The notes under the pieces were generated by a model. The model was not told the origin of the DNA. It did no database searches and worked only from the letters and a program-made list of their open reading frames with translations. From Streptococcus sanguinis SK49 (GTDB lineage: Bacteria > Bacillota > Bacilli > Lactobacillales > Streptococcaceae), in assembly GCF_000212815.1 (NCBI RefSeq), contig NZ_GL890985.1:60862-124861 (forward strand): a DNA stretch of 64,000 bases. Direction: 5' to 3'. Positions 39,703 to 48,017 of this stretch are shown here, in pieces; position 1 is the stretch's first letter, and each line of letters begins with the position of its first letter. A program made the position numbers and the translations under genes.

Positions 39703-42288
39703 ATGAATCACATTAAAGAATATTTTAAAAAAAATTGGCCTTATTTTTGTGCCTTCCTTCTTCCATTTTTCGTCATGTTCTTTATCTACTTGATGTATGG
39801 AATTTACTGGAATAGTGAGCCGTCTCCCTTGCTTGGCGACGGCTTTCATCAGTATGTCATTTTTGACACCAACCTAAGAAATATCCTTCATGGCACAGAT
39901 AGTATTTTCTATACTTTCTCCAGTGGACTTGGACAGAATTTCTATGCTTTATCCAGTTATTATTTAGGTAGCTTCCTATCTCCTTTGGTTTATTTCTTTG
40001 ATTTGAAATCAATGCCAGATGCCGTCTATCTATTTACCTTAATCAAGTTTGGATTAATTGGACTCTCTGCCTTTATCAGCATCAAAGGAATATTCAAAAA
40101 GATTCCAGCTTTACTCATCATCACTCTTTCAACTTCATTTTCTTTAATGAGTTTTTCAGTCAGTCAATTGGAAATTAAAACCTGGCTGGATGTGTTTATC
40201 CTTGCACCTTTAATTGTTCTAGGTTTACATAGGTTGATAACTGGAAAAGGCAGAGTACTATACTTTACAACACTGTCAATTCTCTTCATCCAAAATTATT
40301 ATTTTGGATATATGATGGCAATCTTTTTGGTCTTTTGGTACCTTCTTCAATTATCTTGGGATTTCAAAAATAGAATTAAAAGTTTACTTGACTTTACAAT
40401 CGTATCTGCTTTAGCAGGTCTGACTAGCCTAGTCATGATTCTGCCAACTTACCTAGATATAAGTACTCATGGTGAAACCTTAACAAAAGTTTCTTCCTTG
40501 TTGACAGAAAAAAGTTGGTTTTTAGATGTGTTTGCTAAAAATTTTATTGGCAGTTTTGATACAACCAAGTATGGTTCTATCCCTATGATTTATGTCGGCA
40601 CCTTCCCATTGATTCTTGCTATCTTATTTTTCACCTTAAAATCTGTTAAGTTTCACGTGAAACTTTGCTACTTTTTACTCATTGCAATTTTCATAGCTAG
40701 TTTTTATCTTCAATATTTAGACTTACTTTGGCAGGGAATGCATGCTCCGAACATGTTTCTTCACCGTTATTCTTGGCTATTTTCTCTGGTAGTTATCTAT
40801 ATGGCTGCTGAGACTTTAAATCGTTGGAAAGATGTGAAATTGATGAATGTTGCCATTAGTTTCACTTTGCTCAGTCTCGGATTCATTATGACTTTTATTC
40901 AGAGAAAACATTATGACTTTTTGGGTCCTGAGAATTATATTCTAACATTAGAATTTCTGCTGGCTTATCTCTTGATTAGCTTTGTCTTAGCAAAATCTTC
41001 TATTCAACCAAAAATCATTCTCCCTGTCTTGCTCTTCTTTGTTACTTTTGAATTGTCGCTTAATTCCTATTATCAAGTTGGAGGAATTGCTAAAGAATGG
41101 GTATTTGCCACTCGTTCATCTTACGCTAGTCATCTTGACGAGATTGACAAGCTTGTCAATTATTCCAAAAAGGACAATATTGACTTTTTTAGAACAGAAA
41201 GATTGAATCCACAAACGGGCAATGACAGTATGAAATTCAACTACAATGGAATTTCCCAGTTCTCATCTGTTCGAAATACTCAGGCAAGTTCTACTTTAGA
41301 TAAACTTGGTTTTAAATCAGCAGGAACAAATCTGAATCTCCGTTATCAAAACAATAGTATTTTGATGGACAGTATTTTTGGTGTTCGCTACAATCTATCT
41401 GAAACAGATCCTCAAAAATTTGGTTTTCTTCCTGAGAAAACTGAAAAAGAAATGTCTCTCTACCAAAATGATGCTGCTCTTGGTTTAGCTTTTCTGACCA
41501 ATGATGTTTACCATGATGTCAAGTTTACAAATTTGACTTTAGATAATCAGACAGAATTTTTGAATCAATTAACTGGCTTTGATTTTAAATATTATGATAA
41601 AGTAGATGCTATAACTACTAATGAAAATGTCAAGCAAATTGGTAACAGAGTGACTGTGGATGTTGACAGAGAGCATAATACAAGCTTTGCTAGTGTAGTC
41701 TATACTGTCAATGTACCTGCTAACAGTCAACTATATGTTAATGTTGCTGGGATTGATTTTAGTAATGATGATCAGACAGATGTTGACATTACTGTCAATA
41801 ACTTTACAGAACGTTATACAACTAATAATGTCTTTCCTTTCTTTAATGCTGGCTATTTCAGTCAAAGTCAGACAGTGTCTATTCGCTTTACATTCCCAGA
41901 CAATTCGACAGTTTCATTTGATACGCCAGAATTTTTTGCCGTTAATACTGAGCAATATCAAAATGTCATTCAAAAATTAAAAGAGCAGCCCGTTTCCACA
42001 ACTACTGATTTAAACACAGTAAAAACAAATTATAGAGCGGAAAAGGATACTTCATTATTCTTTACCATTCCTTATGATAAGGGATGGTCAGCCACTCTTA
42101 ACGGGAAGCCTATCGCACTAAAACGAGCTCAAAACGGCTTTATGAAATTAGATGTAAAAAAAGGAGAAGGAAAAGTTGTCCTCACTTTCATTCCTAATGG
42201 ACTAAAAGAAGGTGGCATTGCCTTCATATCTGGCATAATCTTATTTGTTTGCTATAATTTTCTACGTAGGAAACGACATAGAATGTAA
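39703..42288 (+). CDS. YfhO-family multi-pass membrane protein
   Basis: An 861-residue protein with about twelve hydrophobic segments in the first 450 residues and one at the end, and a large extracytoplasmic domain between (about 460-830, ending FFTIPYDKGWSATLNGK). This matches the YfhO/GT-C-like family linked in other Firmicutes to glycosylation of lipoteichoic acid. It lies 75 bases after the ABC-F gene. A parS-like site lies within it. Confidence 0.8.
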   Translation: MNHIKEYFKKNWPYFCAFLLPFFVMFFIYLMYGIYWNSEPSPLLGDGFHQYVIFDTNLRNILHGTDSIFYTFSSGLGQNFYALSSYYLGSFLSPLVYFFDLKSMPDAVYLFTLIKFGLIGLSAFISIKGIFKKIPALLIITLSTSFSLMSFSVSQLEIKTWLDVFILAPLIVLGLHRLITGKGRVLYFTTLSILFIQNYYFGYMMAIFLVFWYLLQLSWDFKNRIKSLLDFTIVSALAGLTSLVMILPTYLDISTHGETLTKVSSLLTEKSWFLDVFAKNFIGSFDTTKYGSIPMIYVGTFPLILAILFFTLKSVKFHVKLCYFLLIAIFIASFYLQYLDLLWQGMHAPNMFLHRYSWLFSLVVIYMAAETLNRWKDVKLMNVAISFTLLSLGFIMTFIQRKHYDFLGPENYILTLEFLLAYLLISFVLAKSSIQPKIILPVLLFFVTFELSLNSYYQVGGIAKEWVFATRSSYASHLDEIDKLVNYSKKDNIDFFRTERLNPQTGNDSMKFNYNGISQFSSVRNTQASSTLDKLGFKSAGTNLNLRYQNNSILMDSIFGVRYNLSETDPQKFGFLPEKTEKEMSLYQNDAALGLAFLTNDVYHDVKFTNLTLDNQTEFLNQLTGFDFKYYDKVDAITTNENVKQIGNRVTVDVDREHNTSFASVVYTVNVPANSQLYVNVAGIDFSNDDQTDVDITVNNFTERYTTNNVFPFFNAGYFSQSQTVSIRFTFPDNSTVSFDTPEFFAVNTEQYQNVIQKLKEQPVSTTTDLNTVKTNYRAEKDTSLFFTIPYDKGWSATLNGKPIALKRAQNGFMKLDVKKGEGKVVLTFIPNGLKEGGIAFISGIILFVCYNFLRRKRHRM
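40649..40664. promoter_or_regulatory. parS-like site (ParB binding)
   Basis: AGTTTCACGTGAAACT keeps the full TTTCACGTGAAA core and matches the consensus at 14 of 16 positions, as a perfect palindrome. Located in the yfhO-like gene. Confidence 0.8.
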
Positions 42289-42301
42289 ATATATAAAAAA
42301 T

Positions 42302-42336
42302 AAGGCTCTTCATTAAAATGCTAGTGAAGGCCTTTT
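42302..42336 (+). terminator. Terminator of the yfhO-like gene
   Basis: AAGGCTCTTCA (42302-42312) pairs imperfectly with TGAAGGCCTT (42325-42334), followed by TTCTTG. Confidence 0.5.
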
Positions 42337-42343
42337 CTTGAAC

Positions 42344-42369
42344 AATAAAAAAACACTCACTAGGAGTGT
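42344..42369 (-). terminator. Terminator of the tRNA-Glu/tRNA-Asn unit behind comE
   Basis: ACACTC (42353-42358) pairs with GAGTGT (42364-42369); TTTTTTTA follows on the minus strand. Confidence 0.75.
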
Positions 42370-42375
42370 CTCTAG

Positions 42376-42449
42376 CTCCGGCAGTAGGACTCGAACCTAC
42401 GACATCATGATTAACAGTCATGCGCTACTACCAACTGAGCTATGCCGGA
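42376..42449 (-). tRNA. tRNA-Asn (GUU)
   Basis: A 74-base cloverleaf. Acceptor TCCGGCA pairs with TGCCGGA, discriminator G, anticodon GTT in ACTGTTAAT, T-loop GGTTCGAGTCC. Paired with tRNA-Glu upstream. Differs from the Asn copy at 63153 by one compensated acceptor pair. Confidence 0.96.
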
Positions 42450-42454
42450 TAATA

Positions 42455-42526
42455 TAGTCCGTACGGGATTCGAACCCGTGTTACCGCCGTGAAAAGGCGG
42501 TGTCTTAACCCCTTGACCAACGGACC
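42455..42526 (-). tRNA. tRNA-Glu (UUC)
   Basis: A 72-base cloverleaf. Acceptor GGTCCGT with ACGGACT, discriminator A, anticodon TTC between CCGCC and GGCGG. Identical in sequence to the plus-strand copy at 63076. Confidence 0.96.
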
Positions 42527-42557
42527 ATATGGTATGTTCTCTTTCAGAACATATTCC

Positions 42558-42585
42558 ATTATATCAGGTTTTTAAGCTTTGTCAA
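42558..42585 (-). promoter_or_regulatory. tRNA-Glu/Asn promoter overlapping the 3' end of comE
   Basis: TTGACA (42580-42585), 16-bp spacer, TATAAT (42558-42563) on the minus strand. The -35 lies within comE codons. The -10 and about 20 surrounding bases equal those before the second tRNA pair at 63020. Confidence 0.85.
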
Positions 42586-43336
42586 CTCTTTTCCCTTTAT
42601 TTTCGAAAATATCTTTCAGATATTTCACTCTTAAACGAGTGACCGGACAGCGATGATTTTCGTAAAAAATAATTTCTCGATTTTTCTTGTCATAATCAAC
42701 AATGTTGCCAATATTAACCAGATAAGATTTATGTGGTGAAAAAAATCGTTTAGATTGCTGATCTTTTTCTTGAATATCTGTTATCGTTCCATAAAACTCC
42801 TTAAGAAAATTTTTACCGACAATCCGAAGTTTATGAGAGCTCCCTGTCGTTTCGATATACAAAATATCGTTATAAGGCATTCGAACATCATTGCCACGAT
42901 AACTATATTCAAAATAATCTACCATATTGGTATTTTCAATTAGTGTACTCTTAGTGTAAAGAATACTGTCTTTGATTCTATTTTTAAAAGCATCATTGTT
43001 GATATCTTTATCGATAAAATCAAGTGCTGATACTTTATATTTAAAAGTCATAGTAGCAAATTCAGATTTTGAGGTTACAAAAACTATAATGGCATAAGGA
43101 TTATGATAACGTATAAATTGAGCTACTTCCAGCCCTTTTGTTTCCTCCCCCTTAATGTCGATATCCAAAAAATAAAGCTGGTTAACGTCTCCATTTTCAA
43201 TATATTTTTTGAATTCTTTGATTTTTCCTGTAACCTGAACCTGGATGTCAATTCCAAGTTCCTCAGCAATTTCTGCTAATGTCGTTTCCATCCTGACTTG
43301 ATGAGATACGGTATCCTCTAAAACTAACACTTTCAT
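42572..43336 (-). CDS. comE: Competence response regulator ComE
   Basis: A 254-residue AgrA/LytTR-type regulator. Receiver domain with phospho-acceptor Asp58 (LYFLDIDIKG, the same number as in pneumococcal ComE), then a LytTR DNA-binding domain (about 145-250, ILYIETTGSSHKL, FFSPHKSYLVNIGNI). Phosphorylated by ComD, it binds 9-N12-9 direct repeats to activate comCDE and comX. It starts 5 bases after the comD stop. Confidence 0.95.
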   Translation of the reverse strand: MKVLVLEDTVSHQVRMETTLAEIAEELGIDIQVQVTGKIKEFKKYIENGDVNQLYFLDIDIKGEETKGLEVAQFIRYHNPYAIIVFVTSKSEFATMTFKYKVSALDFIDKDINNDAFKNRIKDSILYTKSTLIENTNMVDYFEYSYRGNDVRMPYNDILYIETTGSSHKLRIVGKNFLKEFYGTITDIQEKDQQSKRFFSPHKSYLVNIGNIVDYDKKNREIIFYENHRCPVTRLRVKYLKDIFENKGKRVDKA

Positions 43337-43341
43337 AAATT

Positions 43342-44676
43342 CTATCTCCTAATTGTTAAAATCTGTGTAAAATTGCTTGGCTCAATTTGTGTATCAAGAG
43401 TGATAAATTCATACCTATCTAAAATTTCCTTGATGTTATTCAATCCGAAGCCTCTATTTTCTCCTTTAGTTGAAAACTCAGGCTGATAGAGTTCTTCCAA
43501 ATCCAATTTTCCTTCTTTACGAGAATTTTGAACAACAAAAATGGTTCTATCATCCAGTTGAACCAGAGAAACATGGACAATTTTTTCCAGGCTGTCAATG
43601 GCACTCTCAATAGCATTATTTAATAAAATACTAGCAATTCTGACCAGATCTAACAATTTGATTGGAAGGCGTTCCACTTTATCCTTAACTTCAAAAGTCA
43701 GCTGAATCTGATGTTCACGCGCTTGAAAGATTGTCTCAGTCATGACACTCCTTAAAGCTGAATCTCCTACATTATTCAAATCAAAAACTGTATATTTATC
43801 TGAACGCAGGTTCAAATTTGCATCAGCCAAGACCTCTTGATAAATGTGCTCAATTTCCTTGATATCTCCAGTTTGAATAGCCACTTGCATACTTGTCAGC
43901 ATGCTAGCATAATCATGACGAAAACCTTTGATTTCATAGTACAATCTCACAATTTCATCAGTATATTCCTGAAGTCGAAGCTGTTCAGATTCTTTTTGAC
44001 GTAAACGCTCTTCTTTCTCGTATTTCTCACGGCTGTCCTTGAATGTCACTAAGGTAGAAAGAAAGGCCAAGAAGCAAATAGTAGCAATCATGCTGCTAAA
44101 ACTGTTGAAATGCTTTATATTACTAATCCAGTGAGAGAGATTTAAAATCAGCCAATTCACTGCATACAAACTGCTAATCATCAGAATCTGAGATTTAAAG
44201 AAACTTCTTTTAAGATAATCTATTCTGAAATCAAAAATATCAATAACCTTTACCATAAAGAACAAGGATATTAAGTTGATACATGTCAGAAACAAGCCCA
44301 TGTACTGAACTACAAAATCATCTCCTAAAACAGATGAAATAATAACTGAAAAGAAAGTAGTAGAGCTATCAATTGACAGACATAAAAAGAAGGAAAGTAA
44401 GAAAGATTGGTATCTTTTAATCTTTTCAACTCTACAAAAATACCAAACTATAAATAGAGGGAGAAAAAATGACAGCGCATATGATGGAATTGTGCTAGAA
44501 AATGAAAATATGTGTCCTAAAAAAGCAATTATAAACGGAACTATAATCTCAAGACCAAAGCAAACAGCTACAAAAAAGTGAGTATGCTTAATTTTAATGA
44601 TTTTTGATAAAATCACTAAAAATGCAGCTACATTAATAAAAGGATGAATAATTAATCCAGTTATTTCAAGTGACAT
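43342..44676 (-). CDS. comD: Competence-peptide receptor histidine kinase ComD
   Basis: A 444-residue HPK10-type kinase with about six or seven membrane segments in the first 210 residues (peptide-sensing part), a coiled-coil region, His254 in FRHDYASML and an ATPase domain with NNAIESAID and RGFGLNNIKE. It detects the peptide encoded by comC 27 bases upstream and phosphorylates ComE. The start follows GGGGAG. Confidence 0.95.
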   Translation of the reverse strand: MSLEITGLIIHPFINVAAFLVILSKIIKIKHTHFFVAVCFGLEIIVPFIIAFLGHIFSFSSTIPSYALSFFLPLFIVWYFCRVEKIKRYQSFLLSFFLCLSIDSSTTFFSVIISSVLGDDFVVQYMGLFLTCINLISLFFMVKVIDIFDFRIDYLKRSFFKSQILMISSLYAVNWLILNLSHWISNIKHFNSFSSMIATICFLAFLSTLVTFKDSREKYEKEERLRQKESEQLRLQEYTDEIVRLYYEIKGFRHDYASMLTSMQVAIQTGDIKEIEHIYQEVLADANLNLRSDKYTVFDLNNVGDSALRSVMTETIFQAREHQIQLTFEVKDKVERLPIKLLDLVRIASILLNNAIESAIDSLEKIVHVSLVQLDDRTIFVVQNSRKEGKLDLEELYQPEFSTKGENRGFGLNNIKEILDRYEFITLDTQIEPSNFTQILTIRR

Positions 44677-44703
44677 AAATTTCTCCCCTAAACTTTAAAA
44701 TTC

Positions 44704-44811
44704 TTATCTTCCAAAAATCCAACCCCATGGATTTGGAACACCTCTTAAATCCCAAAAGGTTTGAACAAGTGAATTGCTATTTGCAGCAATTTGAAAAGAA
44801 TAGATTTTCAT
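44704..44811 (-). CDS. comC: Competence-stimulating peptide precursor ComC (no Gly-Gly leader)
   Basis: A 35-codon gene in the leader of comDE, preceded by AGGAG. The leader is MKIYSFQIAANSNSLVQTFW and the C-terminal 15 residues are DLRGVPNPWGWIFGR, which I recognise as the S. sanguinis CSP. Other streptococcal ComC leaders end in Gly-Gly and are cut by ComAB; here cleavage would fall after Trp20 with no Gly-Gly, and no comAB genes are in this window. A ComE box and promoter lie upstream. Confidence 0.95.
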   Translation of the reverse strand: MKIYSFQIAANSNSLVQTFWDLRGVPNPWGWIFGR

Positions 44812-44856
44812 AACTATCTCCTATCTTTTTATCTTGTAAGTCACCTTACATTTATC

Positions 44857-44923
44857 ATTATAGAAAAATAGAAAGAGTTAGTGGCAATTTTCCCTGAAAT
44901 GTCATTTTTTATCCCCAAAATGA
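44857..44923 (-). promoter_or_regulatory. comCDE promoter with ComE box
   Basis: On the coding strand TCATTTTGG (44915-44923), exactly 12 bases, ACATTTCAG (44894-44902): the 9-N12-9 geometry and consensus (aCAnTTcaG) of ComE sites. Then TTGCCA (44882-44887), 19-bp spacer, TATAAT (44857-44862). The long spacer fits an activator-dependent promoter. Confidence 0.85.
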
Positions 44924-44992
44924 CATTATACCAAAAAAATAGAAGAAAAAAACACGAAATATTGTAAAATACTTCGCATTTTTTTACCTTTC

Positions 44993-45066
44993 TGATCTCA
45001 GCAGGATTCGAACCTGCGACCGTTCGCTTAGAAGGCGAATGCTCTATCCAGCTGAGCTATGAGACC
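44993..45066 (-). tRNA. tRNA-Arg (UCU)
   Basis: A 74-base cloverleaf upstream of comC. Acceptor GGTCTCA with TGAGATC (one G-U), anticodon TCT in CTTCTAA between TTCGC and GCGAA, T-loop GGTTCGAATCC. A tRNA-Arg next to comC is also the pneumococcal arrangement. Confidence 0.95.
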
Positions 45067-45108
45067 AATACCATCTCATTCTATCAGAAAATAGGGTTGC
45101 CGTCAAGA

Positions 45109-45588
45109 TTACTTATGATAAGGACTCCCCTGCTGAATCATAAAAGCTCGATAGATCTGCTCTATTAAAACAAGGCGCATCAGTTGATGAGGTAGCGTTA
45201 ATTTGCCAAAACTCATTAGAAGATTTGCCCGTTTTTTTACTGCAGGAGATAAACCTAAACTTCCTCCGATAACAAAAGTGATATCAGAAAAGCCACGCAC
45301 TGTAGTATCTATAATGAGCTGACTAAACTTTTCTGACGGAAATTGCTTTCCTTCAATTGCCAAAGCAATAACAAATTCACGCTCATTGATTTTAGCCAGA
45401 ATTTTATTTCCTTCTTTTTCAAGAATCTGCTGATTTTCTAAATCACTAGCTTTATCAGGTGTTTTTTCATCCGCTAGCTCAATCATTTCCACCTTGCAGA
45501 ATCGATTGAGACGCTTCATGTATTCGGCAATTCCATCCTTTAAATATTTTTCTTTCAGTTTTCCAACTGTTACAAGTTTTATTTTCAT
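45109..45588 (-). CDS. rlmH: 23S rRNA pseudouridine-1915 N3-methyltransferase RlmH
   Basis: A 159-residue SPOUT methyltransferase ([15 protein letters not shown] start; [13 protein letters not shown] knot loop; C-terminal [17 protein letters not shown]), the standard RlmH length. It methylates pseudouridine 1915 in helix 69. It is divergent from htrA; the gap holds DnaA-box and CiaR elements. Confidence 0.96.
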   Translation of the reverse strand: MKIKLVTVGKLKEKYLKDGIAEYMKRLNRFCKVEMIELADEKTPDKASDLENQQILEKEGNKILAKINEREFVIALAIEGKQFPSEKFSQLIIDTTVRGFSDITFVIGGSLGLSPAVKKRANLLMSFGKLTLPHQLMRLVLIEQIYRAFMIQQGSPYHK

Positions 45589-45696
45589 AAGTTTATTCTA
45601 TCATATTCATCTATACTTCACACTTTATTAACAAGTAAAATTTATCTGGGAATCGGCTAATCTGTGTATTTTCTAATGGCTATCAACAGTTTTTAT

Positions 45697-45723
45697 AAGT
45701 TTTCCACAAGGTGTGGAAAACTT
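45697..45723. repeat. DnaA-box inverted pair in the rlmH-htrA gap
   Basis: A 12-bp perfect inverted repeat, arms AAGTTTTCCACA and complement, around AGG. Each arm contains TTTTCCACA (45700-45708 and 45712-45720), a common streptococcal DnaA-box variant. No T run follows, so a terminator is unlikely. Confidence 0.7.
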
Positions 45724-45729
45724 AGAGGA

Positions 45730-45746
45730 TTTAAGTTATAATTAAG
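45730..45746 (+). promoter_or_regulatory. htrA promoter with CiaR box
   Basis: TTTAAG-TTATA-ATTAAG fits the CiaR consensus NTTAAG-N5-WTTAAG exactly. The -10 TATAAT (45737-45742) lies inside it. CiaRH control of htrA is established in the pneumococcus. Confidence 0.8.
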
Positions 45747-45791
45747 TTTAGCTAACTATAATTTCATCAATTGTTATTCGAGGAGGAAAAT

Positions 45792-46979
45792 ATGAAAAAT
45801 ACTTCAACTGTCTCTAAAAAGATTTTACTACTTTTTGTAGTATTAATTGTAGGTTTTATCGGAGGAAGTTTAGGGAACTATGCTACTTCATTAATTAACT
45901 CTAAACTTCTAAAGACTACTACCCATCCTAATTCAAGCTCAAATACAACTATAAAAACCTCTTATAAAAATTCTACAGATATCTCAGAAGCTGTTAAAAA
46001 AATTCAAAACGCTGTTGTGTCAGTAATTACTTATGCCAATTCTTCAACTAGTATTCTGAATGATGAATCCTCTGAGAATGAATCTCAAATCGCTAGTGAA
46101 GGTTCTGGTGTAATTTATAAAAAAGATGGAAAATCAGCCTATCTAGTAACAAATACCCACGTTCTTAACGGATCTACTAATGTGGATATCTTATTAACCG
46201 ACGGTACAAAAGTTCCAGGTGAAGTAGTTGGTTCTGATGTATTCTCAGATATTTCTGTCGTTAAAATTAGCTCTGAAAAAGTAACTGATGTCGCAGAATT
46301 TGGAGATTCTGGTTCTCTGACAGTTGGTGAAACAGCAATTGCCATCGGAAGCCCTCTTGGAACAGAATACGCTAACTCTGTAACACAAGGAATTATTTCT
46401 AGTTTAGGCAGAAACGTTACGTTACAATCTGAAAATGGTGAAAATATTTCAACAACTGCACTGCAAACAGATGCTGCGATTAATCCTGGTAACTCTGGCG
46501 GTCCGTTGATTAATATCCAAGGACAAGTTATTGGGATTACTTCAAGTAAAATTTCTACAAATGGGCAAACCTCTGTTGAAGGGATGGGATTTGCGATTCC
46601 GTCTAATGATGTAGTAAATATTATCAATCAACTAGAGAAAAATGGAACAGTCACACGTCCTGCTTTAGGAATTCAAATGATGGATTTATCTAATCTGACA
46701 ACTTCTGATTTTTCTAAATTAAATCTTCCTGCTTCAGTGAAATCAGGTATTCTTGTTCGCTCTGTTCAGCAAGGGATGCCTGCTGATGGCAAGCTTCAAA
46801 AAAATGATGTCATTACAAAAGTAGATAACACAGATGTGGAATCCACTAGTGACTTACAATCTGCTCTCTACAAACATAATATTGGAGATGAGGTAGAAAT
46901 TACTTATTATCAAGATGGTAAATCTCAAACAGTCAAAATCAAACTCACTAAATCAACAAAAGAATTAAGCTCAAATTAA
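45792..46979 (+). CDS. htrA: HtrA/DegP-family surface serine protease
   Basis: A 395-residue protein starting after AGGAGG (45781-45786). One N-terminal membrane anchor (about 10-30), a Ser/Thr-rich linker, a trypsin-like domain with His123, Asp153 and Ser235 (GNSGGPL), and one PDZ domain (about 295-385). It degrades misfolded exported proteins and, in the pneumococcus, limits competence by acting on CSP. It sits just upstream of parB, as in other streptococci. Confidence 0.96.
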   Translation: MKNTSTVSKKILLLFVVLIVGFIGGSLGNYATSLINSKLLKTTTHPNSSSNTTIKTSYKNSTDISEAVKKIQNAVVSVITYANSSTSILNDESSENESQIASEGSGVIYKKDGKSAYLVTNTHVLNGSTNVDILLTDGTKVPGEVVGSDVFSDISVVKISSEKVTDVAEFGDSGSLTVGETAIAIGSPLGTEYANSVTQGIISSLGRNVTLQSENGENISTTALQTDAAINPGNSGGPLINIQGQVIGITSSKISTNGQTSVEGMGFAIPSNDVVNIINQLEKNGTVTRPALGIQMMDLSNLTTSDFSKLNLPASVKSGILVRSVQQGMPADGKLQKNDVITKVDNTDVESTSDLQSALYKHNIGDEVEITYYQDGKSQTVKIKLTKSTKELSSN

Positions 46980-46997
46980 CCTATTTACAATATTGTC

Positions 46998-47029
46998 AAC
47001 ACACCTTTACACAATCGTAAAGGTGTGTT
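46998..47029 (+). other. 13-bp hairpin between htrA and parB
   Basis: AACACACCTTTAC (46998-47010) pairs perfectly with GTAAAGGTGTGTT (47017-47029), loop ACAATC. Only a weak T-poor tail follows. It overlaps where the parB ribosome site should be, so it could be an htrA terminator or a control hairpin. Confidence 0.6.
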
Positions 47030-47042
47030 ATTCTATATACAA

Positions 47043-47804
47043 ATGGAAAACTTTCAATATGTTACACTTAAAGATATTCGAACCAACCCTTATCAGCCTC
47101 GTAAAGAGTTCTCACAAAAAAAGATTGAAGAATTAGCGGCATCAATCAAAGAAAATGGTCTCATTCAGCCAATCATTCTTCGGAAATCTTCACTTTTTGG
47201 TTATGAAATTTTAGCAGGAGAACGAAGATTTAGAGCTGCCTCTTTTCTTGGCCTAGAAACGATCCCAGCTGTCATCAAAGAATTATCTGATGATGAAATG
47301 CTGAAACAGGCCATTATCGAAAATCTTCAAAGAGAAGACTTGAATCCTATAGAAGAGGCTGAGTCTTATCAAAATTTGATTGACAAAGGCTTGACACATG
47401 ATGAAATTGCTAAAATCATGGGAAAATCTAGACCCTATATCAGCAATATTGTCAGACTTTTACAGCTGGCTAAAGAAGTTCGCCAAGCTATCAAGGAAGA
47501 AGAGATATCTCAAGGACATGCTCGCCTGCTGGTCCCCTTAAAAGAAGAAGAACAGTTACTATGGCTGAACAAGATCTGTCGAGAAGATTTATCGGTTCGA
47601 GCAGTTGAAAAGCTTCTCCAGCAAAAAAAGAGTCTCAAAAAGAAACCTAATAAAGAACTGTTTGCTAAATCTGAAGAGGAAAAAATTAAAAAAATTCTCG
47701 GTCTGGAAGTTTCTATTCAGTTAAAAAGCCAGAGTAAAGGAAAGCTGATTATTCCTTTTGAAAGCGAAGAAGAATATCAAAGAATTATAAACAGTTTTAA
47801 ATAA
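47043..47804 (+). CDS. parB: Chromosome-partitioning protein ParB (Spo0J)
   Basis: A 253-residue protein from the ATG at 47043. CTP-binding N-domain with GERRFRA (59-65), HTH domain (about 110-150, LTHDEIAKIMGKSRPYISNIVRLL), C-terminal dimer domain. It loads at parS sites and recruits SMC; three parS-like sites are in this window. No parA is adjacent, as is normal in streptococci. Ribosome site weak (hairpin-embedded AAAGG). Confidence 0.95.
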   Translation: MENFQYVTLKDIRTNPYQPRKEFSQKKIEELAASIKENGLIQPIILRKSSLFGYEILAGERRFRAASFLGLETIPAVIKELSDDEMLKQAIIENLQREDLNPIEEAESYQNLIDKGLTHDEIAKIMGKSRPYISNIVRLLQLAKEVRQAIKEEEISQGHARLLVPLKEEEQLLWLNKICREDLSVRAVEKLLQQKKSLKKKPNKELFAKSEEEKIKKILGLEVSIQLKSQSKGKLIIPFESEEEYQRIINSFK

Positions 47805-47826
47805 AACTGTTATTTTCTTTTTTTAA
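47790..47826 (+). terminator. parB terminator
   Basis: AACAGTTTT (47790-47798) pairs with AAAACTGTT (47803-47811), then TATTTTCTTTTTTT. The stem overlaps the parB stop codon. Confidence 0.75.
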
Positions 47827-47836
47827 AATAACAAAA

Positions 47837-47952
47837 TTATCCACTGTTAAATCAATTAGGAAGCCTATTAAAATAAGAAATTCTAGCTTTATTCACATTC
47901 TGTGGATAACTTTAGCTGACAATGTGAATTCTTTTCCAGTTCTTGTGGAAAA
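47837..47952. other. oriC, upstream DnaA-box cluster (parB-dnaA gap)
   Basis: DnaA boxes: TTATCCACT 47837-47845; TTATTCACA 47889-47897; the complement of TTATCCACA 47901-47909; the complement of TTTTCCACA 47944-47952. The middle two form an inverted pair with a 3-base spacer, like the pair at 45700. Confidence 0.85.
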
Positions 47953-47965
47953 CTTTGAACCTTTA

Positions 47966-47974
47966 TGATAAAAT
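47966..47974 (+). promoter_or_regulatory. dnaA promoter
   Basis: Extended -10 TGA-TAAAAT (47966-47974), about 13 bases after a DnaA box at 47944-47952, allowing autoregulation. Confidence 0.6.
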
Positions 47975-48017
47975 AAGATGCGTATGAATCAGAAAATTAT
48001 AGAAAAGGAGGGAAGTT

